Source of the DNA: Bradyrhizobium barranii subsp. barranii
GTDB taxonomy: Bacteria > Pseudomonadota > Alphaproteobacteria > Rhizobiales > Xanthobacteraceae
Assembly (NCBI RefSeq): GCF_017565645.3
Contig: NZ_CP086136.1
Location: 8,911,501 to 8,975,500 of the forward strand
Length of the DNA: 64,000 bases
Reading direction: 5' to 3'
The translations under genes were made by a program, and so were the position numbers. How positions within the stretch are numbered: the stretch's first letter is position 1; each line of letters starts with the position of its first letter. Below are positions 29,721 through 39,000 of the stretch, in pieces. The notes beneath the pieces are model-generated. The model was not told the origin of the DNA, did not search any database, and was given only the letters and a program-made list of their open reading frames with translations.

Positions 29721-29807
29721 GGCAAGGTCATACGGCATGACGCTCGCGAGGCGCTCACCTTTTGCTGTCGAGTAGGCCGAGGGAGTTTCACCCTCGGCCG
29801 CTCACAG

Positions 29808-29840
29808 ATCCGGACGTGATACTCTCGCATCATCCGGCTC
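29808..29840 (-). ncRNA. Group II intron domain V
   Basis: Minus strand GAGCCGGATGATGCGAGAGT followed by ATCACGTCCGGATC forms the standard 34-nt domain V hairpin: AGC catalytic triad, GCGAGAGT loop region, two-base bulge and closing CCGGATC. The catalytic core of the ribozyme therefore looks intact even though the encoded protein is broken. Confidence 0.82.
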
Positions 29841-30576
29841 CTGTTATCCAACCGTAGCCCGTCCAAGCTTTTGCCAATGGACAAAGAGCTTTGGATTTTG
29901 CTTCGCCATCTCGTTGAGTTTCCGCAACGACCGTCCCCGATGGCCCTTCAGTTGCTTGTACTTGCACCGAAGCCACGCGCCGAGGCGCTCATCGAAGTAC
30001 TCATAGAGCCTACGCAGTTCCGTCGGGTAGAATCGCCCGTAGTATTGATCCCAGCCCCGAAGGACGGGGCTGAGACTACGCGCGATGTCTTCAAGCGGAA
30101 GCGGCGAGTGCTGAGGCAAGCGCCATCCTCGAATGCGAGCCCTCATCTCCTTGAGAGAGTTCGGACTCACGCCCGGAAGGAAGCAGGTGAAGATCCTGCC
30201 CCACCGGCTCTTCGCCATACGGGGGCGGAAGCTAAAGCCCAGGAAGTCAAAATGGATCTGCGGGTAGGACCGCCGTCGATTGCTGTCAGCGCAGTAGACC
30301 ACTTTAGTCTTCTCCGGATGCAGCAATAAATGGCAGTCAGCAAACCGTCGTTCCAGCGCCGATTTAAGTTCCTCCGCTTCCTGCCGCGTGCGGCAATGGC
30401 AGATGATGTCGTCGGCGTAGCGTTCGAACGGAATGTGGGGATAAGACCCCTTCATCCAAACATCGAACACGTAGTGCAGGAACAAGTTTGCCAGGATTGG
30501 ACTGACCACACCCCCTTGGGTGTGCCTGTCGTCCTCGCCCGAACCGATCCATCGGGCATCTCGACCGGAGCCTTAA

Positions 30577-32542
30577 CCCGTCCTATTCGTGAGAGTGCGG
30601 CTTTTGGGCCCGATTGATGCGGCCGCACATCTTGTCTGACGAGGCGCACAGGATTGCCTTCGGCTTTTCGCCGCCTGACGACCGGTACTTTGCAACGCGC
30701 TTGAGGGATGGGTTGGGCGAACGGGGGCGGACGCCCCGCCGGTCAAGGACCGAGCGGCAGCAGCGCGCCGGGCAAGCCGCAGATCAGGTCGGCTTCGGGA
30801 CATGCCGCGGCAAACGCAAGGCGAATGCGGCTCGTGGTCTCGACGACACGGGCGGCGATTTTCAAGAGCCGAAGACGCAGCGTCGCGAACTCGGCAGCGG
30901 CCAATTCCCGGGCTTTGGGAATGGCGTCGCGCACGGTCAGCATCAGCCAATAAGCGGCCGTATGGAGCACGAGACGGACCTGGTTGGCGAGCGCCGAACG
31001 GCAGCTGGTGCGATCGGAGGCGAGCTGCGTCTTATGCAGCTTGATCAGATTCTCGGCTTGGCCGCGCGCGCAATACAGGCTGTCGTAGATCCACTCGGCC
31101 GAGCCGACATCGAGGCTGGTGACGACGAAGCGGATGTCGAGGCCGAGCATCGTCGCCTCAATACGGGCGACAGTGCGCCGTTCGCGATCCCAGGACTTTG
31201 CCTTGTGGCGCGTCTCGGTATAGCCACGCAGAACCGGCAGGTTCTCGATGGCGCGTCGCGTGCGGATGTCGTCGGCGACCTCGTCGACTTTTCTGGCGAG
31301 AGGCTTGGTGCCGGACAGACCGAAGATGTAGTCGATGCCGTTGGTCTCGCACCACGCCATTGCCTCCGGCCGGGCATAGTGCCCGTCGCCACGGAACGTA
31401 ATTTGCGTGTTGTGCCATCGCGTCCGGATATGCCGTACCAGGCGGCGCAGATGGGCACGCACCTCGACGCCGCCCGGCGTCTTGCCGGGCCGCAGCACGA
31501 CGGCCACGGGCCGGCTCTTCTCCGTGTCGTAGACGTGGATCGGCAGGAAGCAGCGTTCGTCATAATGAGCGTTGAACAGCGAGAGCTGCTGATGGCCGTG
31601 GACGACGTCGCAGGTATCATCGATGTCGAGCGTGACGGATGCCGGCTCGCGCGGGTAGCTATCCATCCATGCGTCGACCAAAATGTAGGTCAGCCGGATC
31701 ACGTCGCGCAGGCGCGGCGCATTCTCCAGCCGCGACAGCGTCGGCTGGGAACACAAATCCCGGCCCGTGTCCGGCAGCCGTCCGCAGGCCAGTTTGAATG
31801 CCGGATCGGACCTCAGATGATCGAGGTCGTCGGCGTCCTCGTAGCCGCAGCAGATCGCGAACATGCGAGCGCGGAGCATATCGACCAGGCTGTGCACGAC
31901 CCGCGTCGGATCGCGCCGATCCGGGAACACCCGGGCCAGATTGTTGGCCAAACCGAGACGCCGCTCGGCCATCGCCAGAAGCATCACGCCCCCATTCGAG
32001 GTTAGGCGTCCACCATCGAAGGCAGCTGTGACTTTCTTGGCGTGAATGGCTGGAAACGAGAAGGGCGGAATCGTATCGTCGGTCATGGCGGGCGTGGCGT
32101 TCGCGGTTGGAGGTGATGGGGTTGGCTTCGCAACCGAATCCTACGCCGCATCAGCGCTTTACCCCTCAGGCGCACTCTTACGAATAAGACGGGTTAAGTT
32201 GAAGAAAGATTGAGTGACTCCCGATCATTTCTGTGCCGAAACGTGGAGTCGCGGTCGTGCCGCGTCCAAAGAAACCGGCGCGAGCGGCCTATTAGACGCG
32301 GTAGGTGATCAGCCTCCGAAACGAGACTATCAAGCATGAAGAGATCGAGCGCGAGGCAGAGGTTTTATTTGTGTTGAATTCTTGCTTCTCGATAGTGGTC
32401 TGAAATCGTATCATCGGTCATGGCGGGCGTGGCGTTCGCGGTTGAAGGTGATGGGGTGGCTTCGCAACCGAATCCTACGCCGCATCAGCGCTTTACACCA
32501 CGCTCGCCAGCCTCTCAGGCGCCCTCTCGCGAATAAGACGGG
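30577..32542 (-). mobile_element. IS1380-family unit, copy 2, inside the intron RT gene
   Basis: 1966 bp with TTAA duplicated at 30573-30576 and 32543-32546; the TTAA is the Leu-Lys codon junction of the reverse transcriptase. Same inner and outer right ends and captured segment as copies 1 and 3. Confidence 0.93.
30743..32086 (-). CDS. IS1380-family transposase, copy 2
   Basis: 447 residues, nearly identical to copy 1; one visible change is Val to Ile in the N-terminal FSFPAIHAKK. All catalytic segments (LDIDDTCD, RGDGHYARPEA, GQAENLIKLHK) are present. Intact. Confidence 0.93.
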   Translation of the reverse strand: MTDDTIPPFSFPAIHAKKVTAAFDGGRLTSNGGVMLLAMAERRLGLANNLARVFPDRRDPTRVVHSLVDMLRARMFAICCGYEDADDLDHLRSDPAFKLACGRLPDTGRDLCSQPTLSRLENAPRLRDVIRLTYILVDAWMDSYPREPASVTLDIDDTCDVVHGHQQLSLFNAHYDERCFLPIHVYDTEKSRPVAVVLRPGKTPGGVEVRAHLRRLVRHIRTRWHNTQITFRGDGHYARPEAMAWCETNGIDYIFGLSGTKPLARKVDEVADDIRTRRAIENLPVLRGYTETRHKAKSWDRERRTVARIEATMLGLDIRFVVTSLDVGSAEWIYDSLYCARGQAENLIKLHKTQLASDRTSCRSALANQVRLVLHTAAYWLMLTVRDAIPKARELAAAEFATLRLRLLKIAARVVETTSRIRLAFAAACPEADLICGLPGALLPLGP

Positions 32543-34340
32543 TTAAGCCACCGCTCAATGTAGAGCCGGATCCAGTCAGCTTTCGTGTGTCGATAGACCG
32601 CGCGCATCAAGAGTTCATGATCGATCGTGTCGAAAAAGCTCTTGATGTCGAGATCTACGACCCAGTCGTGCTGCCAGCACCGCTTACGCGCCTGCTCTAT
32701 GGCCTGATGGGCCGATTTTCCGGGCCTGTAGCCGTAGGAGTCCGGATCAAATTCTCCATCCAACACCGGCTCCAGACACCGTTTGACCACCATCTGGGCG
32801 ATACGGTCCGCGACCGTCGGTATGCCAAGAGGACGAATCCCACCGCCGGCCTTAGGAATCTCGACCCGCCGCACTGGTGGCGGGAAGTAACTTCCTGACA
32901 CCAACCGATTCCACAGCCGGTAGAGGTGGTTCTCAAGATCGCCGGCAAAGTCTTCGAGACTCTGGCCATCGACGCCCGCCGCCTTTCCCTTCTTCACAAG
33001 CTTATAGGCTTCCCACACCATCCGCTTGGTGATGGGCAACGGTTTGCCGGAGTTCACCGTGCTCCTCCCGGTCTTCCCGGTTGGCGCAGTGACGCCGGCA
33101 GGATAACGCAACCCCTTTGCTCCACGGCCATTACAGCCGCTTCCTCACTATTACGGGTTGCTCCGCCCCTGACGCATTGCGTCAGGTTCCGACGTTCCGT
33201 GTTGAAGCCTGTGACGAGATCATGCCGCCTATGCACCGGCTGCCGCGTGGGCCGTAAACAGGCTCCGCCCACACTCCTCCGAGCGCTACTACCCCACGCC
33301 CGTCTTGACAGCATCTTGAACCCATTTCGATACGTCATCGGCGGTTCGCTTGCACTCATCTTCTTGTCACTTACCTGACGGTTTCATTCACCGCCTTTTT
33401 CCTCATCGCTCACCACCGCGCCTTTTGAACGCGGCAGCATGAGGTGGTTTGAAGCCTGCCCCTGAAGGCCGGCTCCGGGAGGCCAAACTCCCATCTTCAA
33501 CACAGCATCACCGGCGTCGCCGCCGGTGTTCGTTGCACACGGTAATGCGGGTTTTGTTTCCGACAGGAATGTCGCGACTCCGACGTCGCGCAGCGGCTCC
33601 GTTTGACCAACCCATCAAATGAAAGGCGCTGCCGACAGTTCTACCTTCTGGCATGTAGCTTGCTGCGTGGGCCGAACGCGACCTTGCCGTTCCGAAGATA
33701 CACGAGCAATCAATCGGCCGAGTGGTCGCGACGCAACGAACATCGTTTCTCCTACCGCCCTATGAAGAGAGGACTGCTAGCTTATGAGTGATAGGAGGCA
33801 TGCAAAGCTTGGCATATTTCTGTTGGCCGGCGCTCAGCGCAATGAGACGTACATTCGCGCGCAACAAAGCCCCCAATGATCAAGCATTTCGGCGCCGATC
33901 GTCCCTCCTTGCAACCGCAGAGAAGGTGGAACTGGGAGCTCCTCGTCGCACTTCTCATAAATGCGGTGCTTTGGGCTGGAATCTACTTGGTCATCACAGC
34001 CTTCTTCTGACAGCCTCCCGTGCATGGCGACCGCGCGAGGCTTCTAGGGCCTATCGCATGCTGCAGCCGCCACGGCTGCGAATAACCTGATGCCGGCGCG
34101 CAATTCGCGCTGCGACCTGGATTTAGAGTGCGCTGTTCCGGCGACCGCAATAGGAATTCCGACGCATAACCCAGATGTCTGAAATGAAAGACACTGATAT
34201 GCCGTTGCGGCCGCGGCTAAGTGCCAAAAATGACCAGTAGCAGCTCGACGTACCGCGCAGGTGGCATCCGGGCTTCCTCGTTAGGCGCAACGGATTGACT
34301 GCAAGTGAGAACTGGTACTCCGCATTACCGTTATGTGAAA

Positions 34341-34364
34341 GCTAGCTTTCGAGAAGCTGACGAA
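34341..34364 (-). promoter_or_regulatory. tts box (TtsI-binding site) without an intact effector gene
   Basis: The minus strand reads TCGTCAGCTTCTCGAAAGCT followed by AGC, an essentially perfect tts box. TtsI activates type III secretion genes from such sites. The DNA behind it contains no substantial reading frame before the group II intron 800 bases away, so the effector gene seems lost or displaced. Confidence 0.8.
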
Positions 34365-34394
34365 GCAAAGAGACCTGAAGGAACGTTGGGCAAG

Positions 34395-34440
34395 CGGCCG
34401 GCTCCGCCCTCACGTCCTATGGCATAGGACGGCCCGGCCG
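34395..34440. repeat. Extended imperfect palindrome
   Basis: The core CGTCCTATGGCATAGGACG (34413-34431) is a perfect 9-bp inverted repeat around one base, flanked by GCGGCCGG on the left and CCGGCCGC on the right, so the whole 46 bases can fold into a cruciform or long hairpin. It is followed by a GC-rich CTCGCTCCTCGCTCCCGC run. Confidence 0.5.
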
Positions 34441-34565
34441 CCTCGCTCCTCGCTCCCGCAACGCTCGGAGCAGGCGGGATTGACTTGCTTGTTGAGCGAT
34501 ATCAGCCTCGCCCTTGGGTTGGGTATAGTTCAAAAGGCTGAAGCCTTGATTGGCCGTAGCAGCGC

Positions 34566-34772
34566 TTACAGCTCTTGCTCAGGCCACGTATCGTCCTCAT
34601 TTTTGCGCATCCGCCACACGAGGGCGCGCTGCGCTAACTTGTCGTATTCGAATGCAATCTTAAGCAACCTGTCTTTTGCTTTCCCGTCAACGAGCGCTGC
34701 CGCCTTCTTTCGCGTTGCTTGCGCGCGGCCTCGCCAGTGATCGGGTTGGTAGAGTTTGCTTTTCGGATTCAT
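34566..34772 (-). CDS. Small conserved-looking hypothetical protein
   Basis: 68 residues from MNPKSKLYQPDHWRGRAQ; the frame can be extended 9 codons upstream. The centre GKAKDRLLKIAFEYDKLAQR is an amphipathic helix resembling many small Bradyrhizobium proteins of unknown function that I have seen near mobile DNA. No membrane segment or cysteine motif. No ribosome-binding site stands out. Confidence 0.55.
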   Translation of the reverse strand: MNPKSKLYQPDHWRGRAQATRKKAAALVDGKAKDRLLKIAFEYDKLAQRALVWRMRKNEDDTWPEQEL

Positions 34773-35161
34773 GCCGAGAGCATGCAATTCGTAGATCAAA
34801 CAATTGCGACACCTACGCTCCGTATCATCACGTAGGAGCGACGCTCGTGGCTCGGCTGCCGAAGCGGTCGATCCCTAGTCCACAGCCCCCGACAGCTTTA
34901 GACCATCGGTCTTATGAAGAGACTTTGAATCGCATGCATCGTTAGATTGTACGAGTTGGGACAAGTGGGGATCACCACTGAGAGCCAGGGGATTCCTGAC
35001 ATCACGACATTTGCGAATGCTTCAAATATGTACGCTAGCCCAGGACGACCAAATAGAGAGCCTAACACCATCGATAGCGGTACGACGACCCCACCTCGTT
35101 TAGGTGGACGGGATGAGCGAGACTCGCGCGTGGATTTGACAACGCGAGGGACGCTCGTTCC

Positions 35162-35584
35162 ATGCATCAAGACAGACATCAAGACGGGCATGATGCCGCC
35201 TCCTATCAGCGGATCGAGGTGATCACAGGGGAGAGGCGACGGCGCAGTTGGAGCGATGCGGAGAAGGCGCGGATCGTGGCCGAGAGTGCCGATCCGGAGA
35301 CGAGCATTTCCGAGGTGGCTCGACGCAACGGGGTGAACCGGGGACTGCTCAGTGTGTGGCGGCGCCAGGCGCGGCTCGCGTCGAGCGAAGCGCCGCAGTT
35401 CGTGCAAGTCAGGCTCGAGGCCGCCGTCGAGGCGCAGCCGAACGCGATCGATAAGGCGCATGTTCTGACGGATCCGGCCGAGCGGATCGAGGTGATGATC
35501 GCGGGCGCGACGGTGCGCGTGCCCGTCGGCGTCGACGCCGCGACGCTGGAGCGCGTGCTGGCGGCGGTGAGATCGACGCGATGA
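35162..35584 (+). CDS. tnpA: IS66 accessory protein TnpA, copy 1
   Basis: 140 residues; DNA-binding accessory protein of IS66 with a helix-turn-helix around residues 40-65 (SDAEKARIVAESADPETSIS, VARRNGVNRGLLSVWRRQAR). Its stop overlaps the tnpB start by 4 bases, indicating translational coupling. Same protein in all four copies. Confidence 0.93.
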   Translation: MHQDRHQDGHDAASYQRIEVITGERRRRSWSDAEKARIVAESADPETSISEVARRNGVNRGLLSVWRRQARLASSEAPQFVQVRLEAAVEAQPNAIDKAHVLTDPAERIEVMIAGATVRVPVGVDAATLERVLAAVRSTR

Positions 35585-35937
35585 TCTCTTTCGGTCCAAT
35601 GGTCCGTGTGTTCGTCGCGACGCAGCCGATTGACTTTCGTAAAGGCGTTCATGGCCTTGTCGCGCTGGTAGCGGAGGGATTAGGCGGCAAGCCCTACAGC
35701 GGTGACGTTTATGTCTTCCGATCGAAGCGATCGGATCGTTTGAAGCTACTGGTTTTTGACGGCTCGGGAATGGTTCTAGCGACGAAGTGGCTGGAGAATG
35801 GGGGCTTTGCCTGGCCACCTGTTCGCGAGGGTACGATGCCGGTGACGGGGGCGCAACTGGCGATGCTGATTGAAGGTCTTGCGGAGTGGTCGCGTGTGGT
35901 CCCGAAGGTGACGAAGCGGCCGACGAAGGTTGCCTGA
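35581..35937 (+). CDS. tnpB: IS66 accessory protein TnpB, copy 1
   Basis: 118 residues of the IS66 Orf2 (TnpB) family: VFVATQPIDFRKGVHGLVAL, VYVFRSKRSDRLKLLVFDGS and the GGFAWPP segment are hallmarks. Needed for IS66 transposition; biochemical role unsettled. Confidence 0.94.
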   Translation: MISFGPMVRVFVATQPIDFRKGVHGLVALVAEGLGGKPYSGDVYVFRSKRSDRLKLLVFDGSGMVLATKWLENGGFAWPPVREGTMPVTGAQLAMLIEGLAEWSRVVPKVTKRPTKVA

Positions 35938-35987
35938 AGCGTCTTGTTTTGCTGGCGATTGCGAGTGCGTTCGTGTAGCTCTGCGAT

Positions 35988-37538
35988 ATGGCGCTTCGCC
36001 CCGAAGATCTCCCCTCTGACCCTGCGGCTCTTGCCGAGATGGTGCTGGCTTTCGAAGGCGAGAACGATGATCTGCGCGCAGAGATCGCCACGTTGAAGAG
36101 CCTGATCTTCGGCGCACGATCGGAGCGCGCGGCGATCGTCTGCGCCGAACAGATCGCGTTTGATCTGGAACGGACCGCCGGCTCACAGCTCCCGGCCAAT
36201 GACGACAAACCGGACGCGCCGCGGCCGGAGCGGCGCAAAGCGAAGCGCAACATCGGCGCGCTGCCGGCGCATCTGCCTCGGGTCGAGCGGGTGATCGAGC
36301 CGGCGTCCACGCTGTGCCCGTGCTGCACGGGTCAGATGCATCGGATCGGCGAGGAGAGCAGCGAAGCGCTCGATCGGGTTCCCGCGTGGCTGCGTGTGCT
36401 CCGCACGATCCGTCCAAAATACGCCTGCCGCTCCTGTGAGGGCCCGATTGTCCAGGCCCCGGCACCGGCGCGGCTCGTCGAGGGCGGCATGGCAACGACG
36501 GCGCTGATCGCGCATATCGCCGCGGCCAAATATGCCTGGCAATCGACGCTCTATCGCCAGACGCAGATCCTGGCGGGTCAGGGTGTCGTCGTCGACCGTC
36601 AGACGCTGGCGCGCTGGATGGGGAGCGCGGCGTGGCTGGTCAGGGGCCTCTACGATCTGCAACTGAAGACTATGCACGGCTTCGAGCGGCTGTTCTGCGA
36701 CGAGACGCCGATGCCAGTGCTCGATCCGGGACGCGGCCGCACGAGGATCTGCCAGTTCTGGGCGCACGCGACGGACGATCGGGCGTGGAAGGGGCCGGCG
36801 CCGCCGGCGGTCGCCTACGTGTTCGCAGGTGGTCGCGGCAAAAAGGAGATCGTGGCGCAGTTAGCCGGCTTCGAAGGCGTGCTGCAAGTCGACGGCTATG
36901 CCGCCTACGCCTCGCTGGCGGGCGATGCGATGATGTCGGGCCAGATCCAGCTGGCGTATTGTCTCGTTCACGCGCGCCGCAACTTCGTGAGGGTGCACAA
37001 GACGACGAACTCACCCTTCGCCGCGGAGGTCATCGAGCGCATTGCGGCCGTCTACGCGATCGAGGAGAGGATCCGCGGTCTCGATGCTGGGGAACGCCGC
37101 GCGACGCGACAGGCCGAGACGAAGCCGCTGATGGAGGCGTTGAGGGCCCGTCTGATCGCGGTGAAGGACGGGATCTCCCGCCGCTCGACGCTCATCAAGG
37201 CGATCGACTACATGCTCGAACGCTGGCAGGGCCTGACGACGTTCCTGGATGACGGGCGGCTCGAGCCGGACACCAACACGGTCGAACGATCGATCAGGCC
37301 AATTGCGATCGGAAAAAAGAACTCGTTGTTCAGTGGTGACGAAGGCGGGGGCGAGACCTGGGCGATACTCGCTTCGCTTCTTAACACAGCGAAATTGAAT
37401 GGCCTCGACCCCGAGGCGTATCTCGTCGACGTTCTCGATCGCATGGTGAGCGGCGCCACGAAGACCAACCAGCTTCACGAACTTCTGGCCTGGAACTGGA
37501 AGGCCGCACGCGAAGCCGAAAAGCGGGCCGTGGCATGA
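35988..37538 (+). CDS. tnpC: IS66 transposase TnpC, copy 1
   Basis: 516-residue DDE transposase. An N-terminal coiled coil (about 10-40) precedes a zinc-binding segment CPCCTGQMHRIGEE and CRSCEGPIVQAPAP, then the catalytic region with CDETPMPVLDPG, LQVDGYAAY and NTVERSIRPIAIGKKNSLF. Full length. Confidence 0.95.
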   Translation: MALRPEDLPSDPAALAEMVLAFEGENDDLRAEIATLKSLIFGARSERAAIVCAEQIAFDLERTAGSQLPANDDKPDAPRPERRKAKRNIGALPAHLPRVERVIEPASTLCPCCTGQMHRIGEESSEALDRVPAWLRVLRTIRPKYACRSCEGPIVQAPAPARLVEGGMATTALIAHIAAAKYAWQSTLYRQTQILAGQGVVVDRQTLARWMGSAAWLVRGLYDLQLKTMHGFERLFCDETPMPVLDPGRGRTRICQFWAHATDDRAWKGPAPPAVAYVFAGGRGKKEIVAQLAGFEGVLQVDGYAAYASLAGDAMMSGQIQLAYCLVHARRNFVRVHKTTNSPFAAEVIERIAAVYAIEERIRGLDAGERRATRQAETKPLMEALRARLIAVKDGISRRSTLIKAIDYMLERWQGLTTFLDDGRLEPDTNTVERSIRPIAIGKKNSLFSGDEGGGETWAILASLLNTAKLNGLDPEAYLVDVLDRMVSGATKTNQLHELLAWNWKAAREAEKRAVA

Positions 37539-38185
37539 CGAAGCCGAAGCAAGGGCGGGGAACGCGAAAAGCACGCAAGACGACGATGGCGGACTATGCC
37601 ATGTCGTTCGAACGGCTCGGGCAATGGATCAGCAAGCGCGCCAGGTCGCCGACGCTTCGGCATCCGCGGGCGACGTCGCTCTCCATGCTCGATGGCGCGG
37701 TGGCCGCGGTCGTCGCCGGGCCGGTCTCGATGGCGTCCGAGGAATGGGTGTGCCCGCTCCTCGGCGTAGATCCCGACGCCTTCAATCACGACACCGAGGA
37801 GTTCTCGGCAATCGCCGCCACGCTGATGCGCCACAACGCTATCAGCGAGACGCTGTCGACGAGACCGGAGAGCTTCGAGCCGCTGTTCGTGCGATCACCG
37901 GACGGCGAAGTCGACCCGCAGCCCTGGTGCATGGGCTTCTACGCCGTCATGAAGCTTCGGCTTCTCGTCTGGTCGCGGCTTCTCCCCCCGAATGGAACCG
38001 AACACCTTATGCTGCGGCCGATCTTGGTCCATTGCATCGACGACGCCGGTCGACCCTTGCTACCCCCGGCCCGGCGCACGCTGGGAACGCAGCCCATCAT
38101 CCAAAACGCCTGGCGCAACATTCCAGCAACCGTCGAGGCCCTCCGGCAGTTCTGGATGCCTATACGCTTCAAGCGCGGTGCGTAG
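37535..38185 (+). CDS. UPF0149 (YecA-like) passenger protein of IS66, copy 1
   Basis: 216 residues starting in an ATGA overlap with tnpC. The segment SMLDGAVAAVVAGPVSMASE, EWVCPLLG and PWCMGFYAVMKL fits the UPF0149/YecA family, which has no known catalytic role; the C-terminal SEC-C zinc motif of YecA is absent. Presence in all three complete copies, with coupling to tnpC, makes it part of the element rather than a host gene. Confidence 0.8.
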   Translation: MTKPKQGRGTRKARKTTMADYAMSFERLGQWISKRARSPTLRHPRATSLSMLDGAVAAVVAGPVSMASEEWVCPLLGVDPDAFNHDTEEFSAIAATLMRHNAISETLSTRPESFEPLFVRSPDGEVDPQPWCMGFYAVMKLRLLVWSRLLPPNGTEHLMLRPILVHCIDDAGRPLLPPARRTLGTQPIIQNAWRNIPATVEALRQFWMPIRFKRGA

Positions 38186-38233
38186 GCCGTCCGCACCAAG
38201 TCCGTGGCTCCGTGGGCCTCTCGTACCGTTTAC

Positions 38234-38952
38234 GATAGGACGCCGGCGGCTGGTCAGAGGACTGCAGTCGCTTGATACCAGAACAATAGCGTCGTCTCGA
38301 GCCTGCTTGCCGGCGATATTAGGAGGGTCACAAGGCTTTTGGCTTCCGGCGCCGCCGTGGCGGGGGCCGCCGGTTAACCTTCGTGCGATGTGCTGCACGT
38401 GAGCTGGGACGACTTCTGGTAAGGAGCCGGGCGGACAAGTCGTAGCACCTTCACTTCGATCTGCTGCTCTGATTGCCGATGTCCCGCCCGGAGATCACGT
38501 ATCGGCATTGCTGACTGAGGCGATCTTGCTTGGATCTGAGGCAGACAGTGATAGCAAAGCGATCTGGTATGTGACTACTACAAAGGCGTAACACGTCTTC
38601 CATACAGGCCTCTTTCTCCTCTGCGGTCGGCGCTTGATCAAGCGCGTTGGCTGGCGCGAGCATGACCGTTGTCATTGCCAGGCCAAGAGCGATGGCGCCG
38701 TAGCGAAGTCCGAGGTCCGAAGCCAACTTAGTTCGTTGTTTCTGAATCATAACATTCCTTCAATTCGGGTGGGGTGACGTTTTGTTCTTGCTGTGTGCGG
38801 AGCGCATCATCTGCCAACCGGAAAGCTGCGGATCTGCTTAGCTGGCTGTCGGCAAGCTCGTTATTCTACTTTGCGGTTCTCATTGTACGGAGCCCGTCAT
38901 CCGCCGGGAATGGCATTCGATGAATCGGGGGTAGGCCTGCACCGGATGGTGT
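38234..38952. other. 719-bp segment between inverted IS66 copies, itself inverted
   Basis: Host DNA lying between IS66 copies 1 and 2. The flanking 8-mers show that this piece was turned around by recombination between the copies: in the ancestral order its 38952 end adjoined 35072 and its 38234 end adjoined 42122. It encodes one small exported protein. Confidence 0.8.
38451..38750 (-). CDS. Small exported cysteine-rich protein
   Basis: 99 residues with a signal peptide (GAIALGLAMTTVMLAPANA, ending about residue 37) and a short mature part with four cysteines: ACMEDVLRLCSSHIPD, ITVCLRSKQDRLSQQC. This spacing (C-x6-C-x13-C-x11-C) is a common motif of small periplasmic Bradyrhizobium proteins of unknown function. 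The gene lies in the inverted segment, so its present orientation relative to neighbours is secondary. Confidence 0.75.
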   Translation of the reverse strand: MIQKQRTKLASDLGLRYGAIALGLAMTTVMLAPANALDQAPTAEEKEACMEDVLRLCSSHIPDRFAITVCLRSKQDRLSQQCRYVISGRDIGNQSSRSK

Positions 38953-39000
38953 GTAAACGGTACGAGAGGCCCACGGAGCCACGGACTTGGTGCGGACGGC

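Larger units (their letters stand above)
29844..33111 (-). pseudogene. ltrA: Group II intron reverse transcriptase/maturase, split by IS1380 and frameshifted
   Basis: The N-terminal piece (32543-33111) has GKAAGVDGQSLEDF, RRVEIPKAGGGIRPLGIPT and VVDLDIKSFFDTIDHELL, ending at YIERWL. The gene resumes after the IS1380 unit at 30576 with KAPVEMPDGSVRARTTGTPK. A one-base deletion in the G run at 30511-30515 then shifts frame before GGVVSPILANLFL, and the final frame (29844-30509) contains the catalytic FERYADDI and the maturase part (FLGFSFRPR, GWDQYYGRF). Two lesions make it non-functional. Confidence 0.9.
29770..33540 (-). mobile_element. Group II intron carrying an RT gene, interrupted by IS1380
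   Basis: The 5' end on the minus strand is probably GTGTGCAACG at 33540 (a GUGYG-type start). The reverse transcriptase gene follows at 33111. The 3' part has a clear domain V (29808-29840) and a domain VI hairpin (29772-29800, CCGAGGGTGAAACTCCCTCGG stem shortened here) ending in a CTCGAC-like 3' end. Removing the IS1380 unit and one target repeat leaves about 1.8 kb, a normal size for a bacterial group II intron. Ends are within a few bases. Confidence 0.78.
33541..34565. other. Gene-poor region with an orphan tts box and a long palindrome
   Basis: About 1 kb between the group II intron and a small conserved gene. It holds a very good tts box at 34341 facing left, and an imperfect palindrome near 34400. 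Behind the tts box, on the minus strand, only frames of 14-63 codons are present, none effector-like. Confidence 0.5.
35073..38233 (+). mobile_element. IS66-family element, copy 1
   Basis: 3161 bp from GATAGCGGTACGACGACCCC to the inverted right end (GGGCCTCTCGTACCGTTTAC). It carries tnpA, tnpB, tnpC and a fourth gene. Its flanking 8-mers differ (left ACACCATC, right GATAGGAC), and the missing partners are at copy 2, which indicates recombination between the copies. Confidence 0.95.

Noticed and set aside
34898..36328. 476-codon minus-strand frame over IS66 tnpA/B/C (and equivalents in copies 2-4)
   Set aside because: Arg/Ser-rich shadow that crosses several real IS66 genes and the element boundary.
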